DNA of 64,000 nucleotides. It comes from Candidatus Aminicenantota bacterium (GTDB lineage Bacteria > Acidobacteriota > Aminicenantia > UBA2199). Under the pieces are notes generated by a model that saw nothing but the letters and a program-made list of their open reading frames with translations, did no database searches and had not been told where the DNA came from. The translations under genes and the position numbers were made by a program. The stretch lies in contig JAOZUQ010000002.1 of assembly GCA_029938635.1 (NCBI GenBank), positions 1 through 64,000 of the forward strand, read 5' to 3'. Of this stretch, positions 9,571 to 20,822 are shown piece after piece (positions within the stretch are counted from its first letter, which is position 1; each line of letters opens with the position of its first letter).

Positions 9571-10491
9571 ATGGAAACAACAATTGAATTGAACGGGCTG
9601 AATTTTAGTTATGGCGACATTAAAGCCGTCGACAATGTCAGCCTGAACACAAAAAAAGGCATTTACGGCCTGCTCGGCCCTAATGGCGCAGGTAAGACGA
9701 CTCTCATGAAGCTCATTCTGGGCTTTCTTAAAGCTCAGTCGGGAAATGGTAAGGTCCTCGGCTATGGTATTGAAGAGAATAGAAGAGAATTGAGAGAACA
9801 GGTCGGTTATATGTCAGAGAGCGATTCTCTCATCCCGGGAATGGATGCAGTGGACTTTACTTCATACCTCGGAAGGCTGAGCGGTATGCCTAAACAGGAA
9901 GCCATCAAGAGGGCTCACGAAGTACTTTATTATGTCGGGCTTGAAGAATCCAGGTATAGAAAGATCGAAACCTACTCATCCGGCATGATGCAGAGGCTTA
10001 AGCTCGCATCATCAATAGTCCACGATCCGGTCCTGCTCTTCCTTGATGAACCTACATCCGGAATGGACCCCGGTTCCCGGAAGGAAATGATCGAACTGAT
10101 CAATGATATCTCAAGAAAAGGGACAATGAGCATAATCATCTCATCTCATATTCTGCCCGATATTGAAGCCACATGTGAAGATGTGATAATCATGGATAAG
10201 GGGAAAATAATAGCCAATGAGAAGATCTCGGTCATTGCTTCCAAAGAGATTGATATCTTCGAAATCAAACTTGGCAGAGATACTTCCGGTTTTTTAAAAA
10301 AATTCAGAAAATTTAAATACGAGGAAGGGGACAGGGGTGTGATCCGGATGCAGCTCCCATCTGACTTTTCAACAAAAGAGATCTTTGATGCTGCACTTGA
10401 ATCCGGAACCCACATCAAACATTTCCTGAAGAGGAAATCCACACTGGAGGATACGTTCATGAATGCAATAGGAGAGAACGGTGCCGATTAG
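9571..10491 (+). CDS. ABC transporter ATP-binding protein
   Basis: Walker A GLLGPNGAGKTT, signature YSSGMMQRLKLA, Walker B LLFLDEPTSGMDP. Confidence 0.93.
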   Translation: METTIELNGLNFSYGDIKAVDNVSLNTKKGIYGLLGPNGAGKTTLMKLILGFLKAQSGNGKVLGYGIEENRRELREQVGYMSESDSLIPGMDAVDFTSYLGRLSGMPKQEAIKRAHEVLYYVGLEESRYRKIETYSSGMMQRLKLASSIVHDPVLLFLDEPTSGMDPGSRKEMIELINDISRKGTMSIIISSHILPDIEATCEDVIIMDKGKIIANEKISVIASKEIDIFEIKLGRDTSGFLKKFRKFKYEEGDRGVIRMQLPSDFSTKEIFDAALESGTHIKHFLKRKSTLEDTFMNAIGENGAD

Positions 10492-11329
10492 AGAAGGCGG
10501 TTATTACAATTGGGAGGGTACCCTCAATAAATCAAAGATAAAATGGTTCCCTATATTTACTAACGGTATAAGGGCTGTTTATAAAAAAAGATTTTCAAAA
10601 CTGCTTTTCGCTACTACATCATCACTTTTCTTTATTTTTTTGATTGCACTTTATGTGTCATCAAAACCAGAACTTAAAATTTGGACAAAACTTGTTCAGA
10701 TGATATCTTCGGATGCTCTCCTTTTCAGGACCTATTATACTAATGGATTTCTTGTTTTCATGAGTGCCATGATCTCGGTTTTTGCAGGATCGGAGTTGAT
10801 ATCTAATGACCTTAAGCATAAATCAATCTCACTTTACCTTGCAAGGCCGTTAAGTAAACTTGATTATATAACCGGAAAATTTTCCATAATACTTTTCTAC
10901 CTTCTCATGTTCACACTTGTCCCGGGTATACTTCTTGTGATCTTTAAGGTGATTTTTACCGGAGATTTTTCTGCGGGAATTGCTTTATTGGCCAAATCAA
11001 TTATATTCCCGGTCGTCATATCCCTCTTCTGGTCATCCCTTATGCTAATGCTCTCATCACTGAGCGAGAACGGAAGGTTTGTAAAGATAATCTTCTTCGT
11101 TGCCTTCTTCATGAGCCAGATGATCGCAGGGATGTTCTGGGGAATATTCAGAAATGATAATTTCATGTATATCTCCATTGAGAAAAATATTCAACAATTC
11201 GGATCATTCGTGTTCGGTACAAAACTCGAATTCAGTGCCCCGGGGTGGATATCGGGTGCAATTCTCCTCGGGCTGACGGCTGTATTCCTGCTAGTCCTCT
11301 CGTACAGGCTCAAAAAGGTGGAGGTATAG
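10481..11329 (+). CDS. ABC-2 type permease
   Basis: Multiple TM segments; FAGSELISNDLKHKSISLYLARPLSKLDYITGKF; overlaps the preceding ATPase. Confidence 0.82.
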   Translation: MPIREGGYYNWEGTLNKSKIKWFPIFTNGIRAVYKKRFSKLLFATTSSLFFIFLIALYVSSKPELKIWTKLVQMISSDALLFRTYYTNGFLVFMSAMISVFAGSELISNDLKHKSISLYLARPLSKLDYITGKFSIILFYLLMFTLVPGILLVIFKVIFTGDFSAGIALLAKSIIFPVVISLFWSSLMLMLSSLSENGRFVKIIFFVAFFMSQMIAGMFWGIFRNDNFMYISIEKNIQQFGSFVFGTKLEFSAPGWISGAILLGLTAVFLLVLSYRLKKVEV

Positions 11330-11330
11330 A

Positions 11331-12257
11331 ATGGGTACGGTCATAAAAGGGGAAAACCTTTCAAAATGGTATGGAAATGTTCTCGGGCTGAGTGAAATAT
11401 CTGTAGATATCTCAAAAGGGATCCAGGGATTACTTGGGCCGAATGGCGCAGGCAAATCAACTTTCCTGAAGATCCTGACAGGGCAATTAAAACCGAATAT
11501 CGGCGAGATCAAAATATTTGACGAACCGGTGTTCAATAATCATGAGTTGTTCCACAGGATTGGATATTGCCCTGAATTTGATGCTTACTATCGTGAAGTT
11601 ACAGGTTGGGAATTTATCCGGTTCAAATCTGCCCTGTTCGGCTATAGCAAAAAAGAGACTGATCAGAGAGCTCTTACTGCTCTTGAAAAAGTGGGCCTGA
11701 CAGACAGTAAAGATAGAAAAATAACTGCATACAGCCTCGGAATGAGACAAAGGCTTAAGTTTGCATCGAGTATAATAAATGACTCTGACCTGCTTATCCT
11801 TGATGAGCCATTGAGAGGAGTTGACCCCCTCTGGCGGATCAGGATAATTAAGATGTTGAAAGAATTCGAGGAGGAGGGCAGGACAATTATAGTTTCCTCA
11901 CATATTCTATCTGAGATCGAGGCAATGACAAACAATGTGATCCTCATCCATCAGGGAAAAATATTTGCACATGGTGATATTCAGGAAATAAGAGATCTCA
12001 TCGGTTCTCATCCTCACAAGGTCTCAGTCGTTTGTGACGATGCCCGTGGACTTGCAAAAAAAATGATCGGCGATGATCTTCTCCTGAACATACAGTTTCT
12101 GGACAATGAACAAAAAGTGATATTTGAGACAGACAAGAGGGATAAATTCTTCGATACGCTTACTTATACAATAAGCAATTCGACAATCAACGTCAGTGAA
12201 ATAACTTCTCCTGATGATAATCTCCAATCTGTTTTTGACTATCTAATCGGAAGGTAA
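11331..12257 (+). CDS. ABC transporter ATP-binding protein
   Basis: Walker A GLLGPNGAGKST, YSLGMRQRLKFA, LLILDEPLRGVDP. Confidence 0.92.
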   Translation: MGTVIKGENLSKWYGNVLGLSEISVDISKGIQGLLGPNGAGKSTFLKILTGQLKPNIGEIKIFDEPVFNNHELFHRIGYCPEFDAYYREVTGWEFIRFKSALFGYSKKETDQRALTALEKVGLTDSKDRKITAYSLGMRQRLKFASSIINDSDLLILDEPLRGVDPLWRIRIIKMLKEFEEEGRTIIVSSHILSEIEAMTNNVILIHQGKIFAHGDIQEIRDLIGSHPHKVSVVCDDARGLAKKMIGDDLLLNIQFLDNEQKVIFETDKRDKFFDTLTYTISNSTINVSEITSPDDNLQSVFDYLIGR

Positions 12258-12259
12258 AA

Positions 12260-13051
12260 ATGGTCAATTTAAATAAAATTAAAATAATCTACGGTTTTTT
12301 TGTAAAGACCCTCCTGAGATCTAAAAAAACAAAATTCTTTATTCTGTTCTCGCTCGTTCCGCTTCTGATATTTTTGATCATTAACGGACTTAAGTTGATT
12401 TATCACGACAACCTGTTAGCAGGGAGTGATTTTTTTAAAAACGGGGGGATGCCTTTCTTTTTTCAGTTTTACATCCAATTGATCTCACTCCTTTTCGGTG
12501 CCGCAGTTATAAGTGATGAAATCGACAGCAAAACCCTTATCTATCTGAACACATCCCCGGTTTCAAAATTTTCTATTTTAGGCGGGAAATTTTCTGCATA
12601 TCTTTCTGTATCCTTTCTCAGTTTCGCAATCGGATCAACAATTCTATATGTTATGACCCACTTCAAAGGAATTCTCACCACGAAAAGTTTAGCGACTCTT
12701 CTTCAGCTTCAGTTTACCGGACTGATCGCCATTATTGCATACAGTTCACTTTTCCTCCTGTTTGGTGTTTCACTAAAAAAATCAACTATTATAGGATTGG
12801 TATTTATATTCGGATGGGAAACAATTGCACAAATATTACCCGGAACCGCTCAGAAGTTAACAATCTTTTTCTATCTCAATTCCCTGTCGCCAATAAGGAT
12901 ACCTAAAGAGAAAGGGATACTCAATATAAGTGTTATTCAGCCGGGTTATGGAGAAGCGCTGATAACCCTTCTGATCTTCTCTGCAATATTCTTTGCCGCG
13001 TCAGTATATGTTTTCAAAAAGAGAGAATACCTGCTTGCTGATCATACCTGA
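12260..13051 (+). CDS. ABC-2 type permease
   Basis: TM-rich; GAAVISDEIDSKTLIYLNTSPVSKFSILGGKFSAYL. Confidence 0.8.
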   Translation: MVNLNKIKIIYGFFVKTLLRSKKTKFFILFSLVPLLIFLIINGLKLIYHDNLLAGSDFFKNGGMPFFFQFYIQLISLLFGAAVISDEIDSKTLIYLNTSPVSKFSILGGKFSAYLSVSFLSFAIGSTILYVMTHFKGILTTKSLATLLQLQFTGLIAIIAYSSLFLLFGVSLKKSTIIGLVFIFGWETIAQILPGTAQKLTIFFYLNSLSPIRIPKEKGILNISVIQPGYGEALITLLIFSAIFFAASVYVFKKREYLLADHT

Positions 13052-13053
13052 TC

Positions 13054-15852
13054 TCAAAATGAACTTCCGAGCCTGAAATAAAAAACCGGAGATTTTTCCG
13101 GATTGATCCCATAGCCAACGCCACCGGTTACTACATATCTTAAGGGACCAAGATACAATACCAGATTAAGTTCTCCACCGGCCGAAATTGCAGGATCAAA
13201 TTCCATCCTTTCTTTCCACACCTGGCCTGAATCAAAAAAAAGTGAAACATAAAGACTTTCGATACTTTTAAAAATCAGGAAAGATCTTTCGATTTTTTTT
13301 AAAATAAACCTGAGTTCAAAGTTTAGTGAAAAACCGGTAGTCCCGCTGAAGTATCCGGATGGGTACCCTCTGATAAGTCCGAACAATTTTTCACCTGAAT
13401 AACTCTGTTCATTACCAGCGCTGATTCCACCCATATAAAAAGTGCGCCTCCCCTCTCCCCATGACTCAGCAAAAGCCAGTCTCATCGCCAGAGTATTGAG
13501 TTTGGAAAAAGAGATGAACTGGGAATATTCAAGAGTAAAAACATTAGAATTATAGCGGCTTCCGAAAAGCTCCATCTCCTTCGAATATACGGCATTAAAA
13601 TTAAAACCATTATTTTCTGAAATTGAGTTGTAATAGATATCAGTGGAATTAATTGTTATACCGGTCCTTATTCCATTATGAACGGTATTGATATTCTCTA
13701 AGGTATCCTGGAATTCATCCACACCTTTTTCAAAATGGATATCTGTATAAAGTGAAAGAACACTGTCAGTATTCTTAAATAACGGGAAATTGAATGAAGC
13801 AGTAAACTTTTCCGCATTCTGGAAGAATTCCCCTTTCTCATCACTTCTGTTCAAATCAGAAAACTTTGTAAATTTCAGATCAAGTTCGCCTGGAAATCCG
13901 TTGAAAATATAATTCAAATAATAATTAGACCTCCCGCTTATCAGTCCTGCAAGATACTTTGCTTTGAAATAGTGACGGTGCAATGAATCAAATCCGGAGG
14001 CCATGATCCCCGCCTGAAGTTCATTCCCTCCTTCCCGGAAAGTAAGAGTAAAATATTTCGGGGAAAAATCTCTTAAGGCTTTATATTTGCTACCGACAGT
14101 ATCTGATATTACTTCAACTTCAGCTTCATCTTCTTCCTTCATCCCGGAGAATGAGTAGATTTTTAATTCCCGTTCCATCTTTCCAAGGTCGATCTTCATC
14201 AGATCATAACCTTTCCCGGTAAGAATAGGGGCAATTATCATATTTCCACCAATTACATCAAAATATTTGAATGACGAAAGTTTTTCAGAATTATAAACCT
14301 TCATCTCCCCCAACTTTACATTAAATGATACCAGGCCGAATCTCTTTTTAAGTGATGTCACGAACATCAGCTCATCATTATTTTTCCAGACAGGGGAAAA
14401 AGCCCTCTCACCACCATACTCAACAAGTCCTTTCAGGGCTCCTCTCAAATTGAAAACACCTATCTTCCAATTACCACTCCCGGTCTTGACAGATGCCGAA
14501 ATATATCCGGAATCAGGAGAAATAGAGAGTCCCGATAAAAGACTGAACCGCTTTGAAATAATATTTATTTTCGGATGACCGATCTCGAAATATGAGAGAT
14601 ATGATCCGAATTTGTCCCTTTTTATACAATAGATCCTGTTTTTCACTCTTACAGGATATGTGAGCCTTTCTCCTCTCGTTATCCTTGACACCTTTTTTTT
14701 ATCAAGGTCAAAACTATAGATATCAGCAAATTTATAATATTTCCGGAACATATCCACAGCTGCAAAATAGATTAATTTTTTTTCCTTGAAATAGCTTATC
14801 CCTTTCACAGATTTTTTTCTGAAAAGGAGAGACGGTTTTTTATCTGATGATCTTAGGATATATACTCCGGGATAGCTTTTGAAATTTTCACTGAAAAAAA
14901 CAACACTTCCGTCTGAAATATATAAAGGAAATTTTTTAACAAAACCTGTATCTGTTAATGTTCGGGGAAAGCTGACGTCTTTCTTCCCGATCTCAATTTC
15001 AAGATCTTTCCAGAAATCCTTGATTTCCTTACCGAACACCATCTTGAACCTCTCTGACATAGACATGAACCTGAGGTTGAACAAACCCCTGAATCTGAAC
15101 GGCAGCGGGTGGGAGGTATAATTTTTTACAAATTCTCTGATCTTATTTTTGTTCACGCTTGAGGAGAGAAATTTTACAAGACCGGTTCCGAATATGTTAG
15201 GAGAAAAAGGTCCCGGCCAATTTGATAATTTACTTTTCAAAGATCCAAGAGGTGGAAATTTTCCCCATTTTACAACTTTTTTTAATATCAGCTCGAATTC
15301 CGGCGAATGGAATCTTGTATTACTATTTGAATTGATCTCCTCATAAGCGGAAATTCCCGTTAAAGCCCACCCCGGAATAAACAGGGTCGGGAAGAAGATG
15401 GAATTTATTCCAAAATATTTCCTGAAGAACCTTAACGTTTTTGAGCCCTGGTTATAAACAAATATCCTGTTCAAGCCATGTCTTATTACATCTCTGATAT
15501 GATCAGTATAGTTGCCGAACAAAGAGTGGGGCTCCGGCGGATACAATGATATCCTGATCCGGTTATAAGGGAAAAAAGTGGAGTCCTCGTCAAAGCAATC
15601 TGATGAATCGTGAAGAAGTATCCTTACCCTGCCGTTAATCTCACACTTCCAGAAATCTTTAATAATGGGGTAAAGTTCCTCAGCAACAAGCAGAGAATAA
15701 TCTGCCTGCTCTTTGAAATCCTCAGGATAAATTATAGTAAATCTACCATGGGATATCTCTTTCCAATTGATCTCCGGATGGTATTTAGGTTGAAGAACTT
15801 CTATAGCTAAAATAGTAAAAATTATAAAAAAAGTTATACTTTTCAGATTCAA
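13054..15852 (-). CDS. Large envelope protein: degenerate peptidase-MA-like N-terminus, beta-propeller middle, outer-membrane barrel C-terminus
   Basis: Hydrophobic N-terminus; ISHGRFTIIYPEDF...; repeated WD40/TolB-like strands; BamA-like C-terminus ending VFYFRLGSSF. Confidence 0.6.
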   Translation of the reverse strand: MNLKSITFFIIFTILAIEVLQPKYHPEINWKEISHGRFTIIYPEDFKEQADYSLLVAEELYPIIKDFWKCEINGRVRILLHDSSDCFDEDSTFFPYNRIRISLYPPEPHSLFGNYTDHIRDVIRHGLNRIFVYNQGSKTLRFFRKYFGINSIFFPTLFIPGWALTGISAYEEINSNSNTRFHSPEFELILKKVVKWGKFPPLGSLKSKLSNWPGPFSPNIFGTGLVKFLSSSVNKNKIREFVKNYTSHPLPFRFRGLFNLRFMSMSERFKMVFGKEIKDFWKDLEIEIGKKDVSFPRTLTDTGFVKKFPLYISDGSVVFFSENFKSYPGVYILRSSDKKPSLLFRKKSVKGISYFKEKKLIYFAAVDMFRKYYKFADIYSFDLDKKKVSRITRGERLTYPVRVKNRIYCIKRDKFGSYLSYFEIGHPKINIISKRFSLLSGLSISPDSGYISASVKTGSGNWKIGVFNLRGALKGLVEYGGERAFSPVWKNNDELMFVTSLKKRFGLVSFNVKLGEMKVYNSEKLSSFKYFDVIGGNMIIAPILTGKGYDLMKIDLGKMERELKIYSFSGMKEEDEAEVEVISDTVGSKYKALRDFSPKYFTLTFREGGNELQAGIMASGFDSLHRHYFKAKYLAGLISGRSNYYLNYIFNGFPGELDLKFTKFSDLNRSDEKGEFFQNAEKFTASFNFPLFKNTDSVLSLYTDIHFEKGVDEFQDTLENINTVHNGIRTGITINSTDIYYNSISENNGFNFNAVYSKEMELFGSRYNSNVFTLEYSQFISFSKLNTLAMRLAFAESWGEGRRTFYMGGISAGNEQSYSGEKLFGLIRGYPSGYFSGTTGFSLNFELRFILKKIERSFLIFKSIESLYVSLFFDSGQVWKERMEFDPAISAGGELNLVLYLGPLRYVVTGGVGYGINPEKSPVFYFRLGSSF

Positions 15853-15888
15853 TTATCAACCATGTTTATGGATTATAAAAGAGTTCAG

Positions 15889-16821
15889 TTATTCTTTCTC
15901 CTCGAGATATCTTTCACAATCCAGAGCTGCCTGACATCCGCTCCCGGCTGCGGTAATTGCCTGCCTGTATGAGGAATCCTGAACATCTCCGCATGCAAAA
16001 ACTCCGGGAATGTTAGTATATGTTATTTTGTTCTTATCCTGTGAAGTAACAATATATCCTTTTTTATCCGTATCTATATGATCCTTAAATAATTTTGTAC
16101 TTGGAGTATGCCCGATCGCTACGAATATACCATCAAGGTCTATGTCCCTTTTTTCCCCTGTCTTTGTATCCTTGACCCTGATCCCGGTAACTCTCTCTTC
16201 ACCCAGCATCTCTTCAGGGACAGCATTGAGGACAAATTCAACCTTAATGTTTTTCTCAGCTTTTTCAACCATGATCTTGGAAGCACGGAACTCATCACGC
16301 CGGTGGATTATATATACTTTTTCTGCAAACTTTGTGAGAAAAGTACCCTCCTCCATCGCGCTGTCGCCTCCGCCGATCACACAGACAACTTTACCTTTGA
16401 AAAAGAAACCATCACATGTTGCACATGCACTGACCCCTCTCCCCATCAGCCTTGTTTCACTTTCAAGACCCAGTAGATTGGCAGTTGCCCCGGTTGAAAT
16501 TATAACGGCTTTAGCTTCATACCCGTTCTCATCTTCCCATACTATTTTCCTGTCTCCGGAAAGCTCCACTTTTGTAACATCTGCGGTCAGGAATTCAGTT
16601 CCGAACTTTTCAGCCTGAGCTCTCAGTTCAGCTATCAGGTCCGGGCCTGATATCCCCTCTCTGAATCCTGGGAAATTTTCCACTTCAGTTGTGATCATAA
16701 GCTGCCCTCCTGCACCATAACCTTCGATCACAAGTGGTTTAAGATTTGCTCTTGCAGCATATATAGCGGCAGTAAGGCCTGCCGGGCCCGAGCCGATTAT
16801 TATAACGTCTCTTTTTTCCAT
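15889..16821 (-). CDS. trxB: Thioredoxin reductase
   Basis: IIGSGPAGLTAAIYAARANL, redox motif CATCDG, GVFACGDVQDSSYRQAITAAGSGCQAA. Confidence 0.95.
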   Translation of the reverse strand: MEKRDVIIIGSGPAGLTAAIYAARANLKPLVIEGYGAGGQLMITTEVENFPGFREGISGPDLIAELRAQAEKFGTEFLTADVTKVELSGDRKIVWEDENGYEAKAVIISTGATANLLGLESETRLMGRGVSACATCDGFFFKGKVVCVIGGGDSAMEEGTFLTKFAEKVYIIHRRDEFRASKIMVEKAEKNIKVEFVLNAVPEEMLGEERVTGIRVKDTKTGEKRDIDLDGIFVAIGHTPSTKLFKDHIDTDKKGYIVTSQDKNKITYTNIPGVFACGDVQDSSYRQAITAAGSGCQAALDCERYLEEKE

Positions 16822-17154
16822 TTCATTTCTCCTTTATGATTTTGAATAATATTATTTAGAACATTGTATTTCTAAATCTTGCTATAAGATTCTATTCAAG
16901 CATGTGATAAAAGTCAATTTTGATAAACTTCTAACATTATATTTCACCCCTTTTAGTTAAAGCTCTTCTGGACAGGGGTAACTTGTAATAGGTTATTTAA
17001 ATCTCCCACCAAAACCTCTTACCTCTCACCAATTACTCTATCACTATGGTGCCTGCCCCCTTTTAAAACAAATATCTAACTGAAAATATAAAGTCAGGAA
17101 GTCACGCACCGTCCCCATATAGTGCGTCTCAACATTTAATCCCCCGCTCCGGCT

Positions 17155-17226
17155 CCCCCCTTAAAAAGGGGGGCAGTATTACAAACAGATTTCCCCCTTC
17201 CTCAAGGGGGATCAAAGGGGGATCAG
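17155..17226. repeat. C/G-run inverted-repeat intergenic element
   Basis: cccccc-ttaaaaa-gggggg (17155-17173), cccccttcctcaaggggg (17193-17210), then a further aagggggatc. Confidence 0.6.
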
Positions 17227-17264
17227 GTGAGGGTATAAACTATTTTGGGAATTATTTATAATGA

Positions 17265-17804
17265 ATGTGTGGAGGAGAAATGAAATATAGATATTCTCTT
17301 TTTATTATAATTTTCTTTTTAATTACCGGATTCGACTTTTCCGGAAACAACAATAAAGATATCATCCTGAAATCTGCAAAAGAAATAATTAAATCTTCAA
17401 AATTTTGTGTATTGATCTCAACCGGGGTGGATGGTTATCCGAATGCAAGGATGATGGACCCGTTTCCGCCTGACAATAAATGGATAGTCTGGATGGGTAC
17501 TAATTCCAAAAGCAGAAAAGTGGAGGAGATAAAAAAGAACAATAAGATCTCTCTCTATTATGAATCTCCCAATGGAGATGGATATGTAATTCTAAAAGGA
17601 AAAGGTATTATTAAAAATGATCGGGATGAAAAAATAAAATATTTTAAAAAAGGATGGGAAGAATTCTACTCCGGAAACAGAGAGGGCTTCACACTCATCA
17701 AATTCATTCCTGAAAAACTTGAAATTGTAAGCTATAAAAACGGCCTCATCGGAGACAATGTTACATGGGAAGCCCCGTCCCTTATTTTTAATACTAACAA
17801 GTGA
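17265..17804 (+). CDS. Pyridoxamine 5'-phosphate oxidase-like (general stress protein 26-type) protein with N-terminal signal/anchor
   Basis: FCVLISTGVDGYPNARMMDPFPPDNKWIVWMGTNSKSRKVEEIKKNNKISLYYESPNGDGYVILKGKG. Confidence 0.82.
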   Translation: MCGGEMKYRYSLFIIIFFLITGFDFSGNNNKDIILKSAKEIIKSSKFCVLISTGVDGYPNARMMDPFPPDNKWIVWMGTNSKSRKVEEIKKNNKISLYYESPNGDGYVILKGKGIIKNDRDEKIKYFKKGWEEFYSGNREGFTLIKFIPEKLEIVSYKNGLIGDNVTWEAPSLIFNTNK

Positions 17805-17824
17805 TTATCTGATATAATAAAAAA

Positions 17825-18622
17825 ATGGGAAAACTTGATTTCAAAAATAAATGGCTCGTGGTGACCGGTGCCTCTTCAGGTCTCGGTGAAGCTCTTGCAC
17901 TGGAACTGGCCTCAAAAGAGGGCGCGAACCTTATTATTACTGCTCGAAGAAAAGAGAAGCTCGATTCACTTAAATCGAGGATCGAGAGTGAATTTAAAAG
18001 AGAAGTAATTGTTATCGAATCTGACCTCTCCGATCCCAAAAGTGTTGAAAATCTTTTTCGGGAAAGCACAGGGAAAAGAGAAATTTTCGGGATAATCAAC
18101 AATGCAGGTATGACAGATTTCAATCCGGCAGATATAAAAGATTTTGAAAAATATGAAAAAATAATTGAAGTGAATATGAAAGCCCCGATTAAGTTGAGTT
18201 TGCTATTTCTTGACTATTTTAAAAAGAAAGGAGAAGGGGCGATCCTCAACATCACAAGTATGGGCGCTTTTTTTCCTCTTGTATATCAGGGGGCCTACAC
18301 AGCCAGCAAACATGGCGCACAGGTATTCACTGAAATTTTAAGCAAAGAGAACAGTGGGGAAAACATAACAATTTCATCATTCGCTCCCGGAGGGATAGCA
18401 ACAGAAATGCTCTCAAATTCAGGACTGGATAAACTCAGGGGATCAGATGATTTTTTCAACTGGAGTGCAGAAAGGGTTGCAGCGAAAGCGATCAAATCCT
18501 TTAAAAAGAAAAAACTACTGGGTATCCCCGGATTTGTTTATAAACTAATGCTATTCCTTAAACGATTTATGCCAAAGAAAGCACTGCTAAAAGCGGCTGA
18601 AAGAACATACAGAAAAAAATAG
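17825..18622 (+). CDS. Short-chain dehydrogenase/reductase
   Basis: VTGASSGLGEALALEL, NNAG, YTASKHG. Confidence 0.93.
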   Translation: MGKLDFKNKWLVVTGASSGLGEALALELASKEGANLIITARRKEKLDSLKSRIESEFKREVIVIESDLSDPKSVENLFRESTGKREIFGIINNAGMTDFNPADIKDFEKYEKIIEVNMKAPIKLSLLFLDYFKKKGEGAILNITSMGAFFPLVYQGAYTASKHGAQVFTEILSKENSGENITISSFAPGGIATEMLSNSGLDKLRGSDDFFNWSAERVAAKAIKSFKKKKLLGIPGFVYKLMLFLKRFMPKKALLKAAERTYRKK

Positions 18623-18624
18623 TT

Positions 18625-20700
18625 CTATTTATCCTGCTCTTTATATTCTTTTATTATATCTTCTGCAATGGAGTTGGGTAATTGGGAATATTTCAAAAAT
18701 TCTATCGAATAGTTTGCCCTTCCGCTCGATATTGTCCTTAAAGCAGAAGCATATCCGAACATCTCCCTGAGGGGGACGATCCCGTTCAGTTTCTGAGATC
18801 CTTTCCTGTGTCTTCTCATGTTATCTATATGTCCGCGTCTTCTGTTCACATCACCGATTACATCACCCATATAATCATCCGGAGTGTTGATCTCGATCTT
18901 CATTATCGGTTCGAGAAGTTTTGGAGAAGCTTTGGAAATAATACTTCTCAATGCTTGTTCAGTACAACTTCTGAATGCCATTTCACTCGAGTCCACCGCA
19001 TGAAAACTTCCATCGATCAGAGTGAACTTAATATCAACCATCGGATGCCCCGCCAAAAGCCCCTTTTTCATGGTGCTTTCAAATCCTTTTCTTACTGCAG
19101 GAATATATTCCCTGGGGATATTACCCCCTTTTATCGTATCAACAAACTCAAGGCCGTTCCCGGGATTGGACTCGATCCTGAAGTCTATGTGTGCATACTG
19201 ACCATGGCCGCCTGACTGCTTTTTATATTTATATTCATGACGAACCTCTGCTGATATGGTCTCTCTGAATGCAACAGCAGGCTCTCCTACTTCAACATCC
19301 ACTTTATGTTCATTCTTTAACCTGTCTACTATTACTTCGAGATGCAATTCACCCATTCCTGATATAACGGTTTCTTCTGTTTCATTATCATAGTTGACCT
19401 TGAAAGACGGATCTTCGAGTGACATCTTATTGAGAGCCAGACCCAGCTTATCTCTGTCTTTTACGTTTGCCGGATTTATCTTCAGATCTACTACAGTTTC
19501 AGGATAATGGATGTTCTCGAGGAGTATCGGGTTATCTTCATCGCAAATAGTATCTCCTGTTGTAGTGAACTTGGTCCCTATCAACGCTCCGATATCTCCG
19601 GCTCTGATCTCACTCATATCTTCTCTGCTGTTAGCATGGATCCTCATGATCCTGCTTACTCTCTCTTTTTTATCTTTAGTTGAATTGTAAATATAACTCC
19701 CGGCTTTTAATTCACCGGAATATACTCTTATAAAAGTTTGTTGCCCGACAAAGTTATCATTGATAATTTTAAAAGCAAGAGCTGAGAATGGCCTCTTCCA
19801 GGAAGGCTTTCTTGATAATGTTTTTTCAGTATCATCCGGGTCATATCCGAGAACAATGCCCCTGTCTATTGGAGAAGGAAGATAATCGACAACTGCATCA
19901 AGAAGAAGCCTTACCCCTTTATTTTTAAAAGCTGTACCACAGAAGACCGGAGTTATAAGAAGCTTCAGAACTGCTTCCCTGGTAGCACTAATAATATCCT
20001 CAGCGATTATTTCCTCACCTTCAAGATATTTCTCCATAAGGCTGTCATTAAAGTCTGCCAGTTTTTCAACGATCGCATCTCTCGATTTCTCGGCCTGAAC
20101 TTTAAGATCTTCCGGAATATCTCCGACAATCTGCTCAATTCCGTTATAAGTGATAGCCTTCATTGATATCAGATCAACAACTCCCTGAAAATTTTCCTCT
20201 TTACCGATCGGTATCTGGAACGGAATAGCATTTGCACCCAGCATGTCATTCATCATATCGACAGTCTGGAGAAGGTCTCCCCCCTGACGGTCCATCTTAT
20301 TGATAAATGCGATCCTCGGAACTTTATATCTGTCCGCCTGATGCCATACGGTTTCACTCTGGGGTTCAACACCGCCAACAGCACAAAATACCATAACAAT
20401 TCCATCAAGGACACGAAGAGATCTTTCAACTTCCAGAGTAAAATCTATATGCCCCGGTGTATCGATCACATTGATCTTATGATCTTTCCATTGGGTTGTA
20501 ATAGCTGCAGAAGTGATAGTGATCCCTCTCTCCTGCTCCTGTTTCATAAAGTCCATTACAGCCTGCCCGTCATGAACTTCCCCTATCTTATGAGTAAGCC
20601 CCGTAAAAAAGAGGATCCTTTCACTTGTAGTGGTCTTGCCGGCATCAATATGGGCCACAATACCAATGTTTCTAATTTTTCTAATTACTGCATCTTCCAT
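18625..20700 (-). CDS. fusA: Elongation factor G
   Basis: [52 protein letters not shown]; full-length 691 aa. Confidence 0.95.
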   Translation of the reverse strand: MEDAVIRKIRNIGIVAHIDAGKTTTSERILFFTGLTHKIGEVHDGQAVMDFMKQEQERGITITSAAITTQWKDHKINVIDTPGHIDFTLEVERSLRVLDGIVMVFCAVGGVEPQSETVWHQADRYKVPRIAFINKMDRQGGDLLQTVDMMNDMLGANAIPFQIPIGKEENFQGVVDLISMKAITYNGIEQIVGDIPEDLKVQAEKSRDAIVEKLADFNDSLMEKYLEGEEIIAEDIISATREAVLKLLITPVFCGTAFKNKGVRLLLDAVVDYLPSPIDRGIVLGYDPDDTEKTLSRKPSWKRPFSALAFKIINDNFVGQQTFIRVYSGELKAGSYIYNSTKDKKERVSRIMRIHANSREDMSEIRAGDIGALIGTKFTTTGDTICDEDNPILLENIHYPETVVDLKINPANVKDRDKLGLALNKMSLEDPSFKVNYDNETEETVISGMGELHLEVIVDRLKNEHKVDVEVGEPAVAFRETISAEVRHEYKYKKQSGGHGQYAHIDFRIESNPGNGLEFVDTIKGGNIPREYIPAVRKGFESTMKKGLLAGHPMVDIKFTLIDGSFHAVDSSEMAFRSCTEQALRSIISKASPKLLEPIMKIEINTPDDYMGDVIGDVNRRRGHIDNMRRHRKGSQKLNGIVPLREMFGYASALRTISSGRANYSIEFLKYSQLPNSIAEDIIKEYKEQDK

Positions 20701-20822
20701 TTTCTTCCCTATATATAATCATACTATTATTCAGATATCTTTAAGATTTCCCCAATAATTGATTAAGTTAATTTGGTAGAAAGGATTATACCATAAACAG
20801 CAGGATCAGGAAAGAGACGTGA

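Noticed and set aside
9571-13051. ABC cluster as a defence or toxin-export system
   Set aside because: Two ordinary ATPase/ABC-2 permease pairs with no accessory defence or bacteriocin genes.
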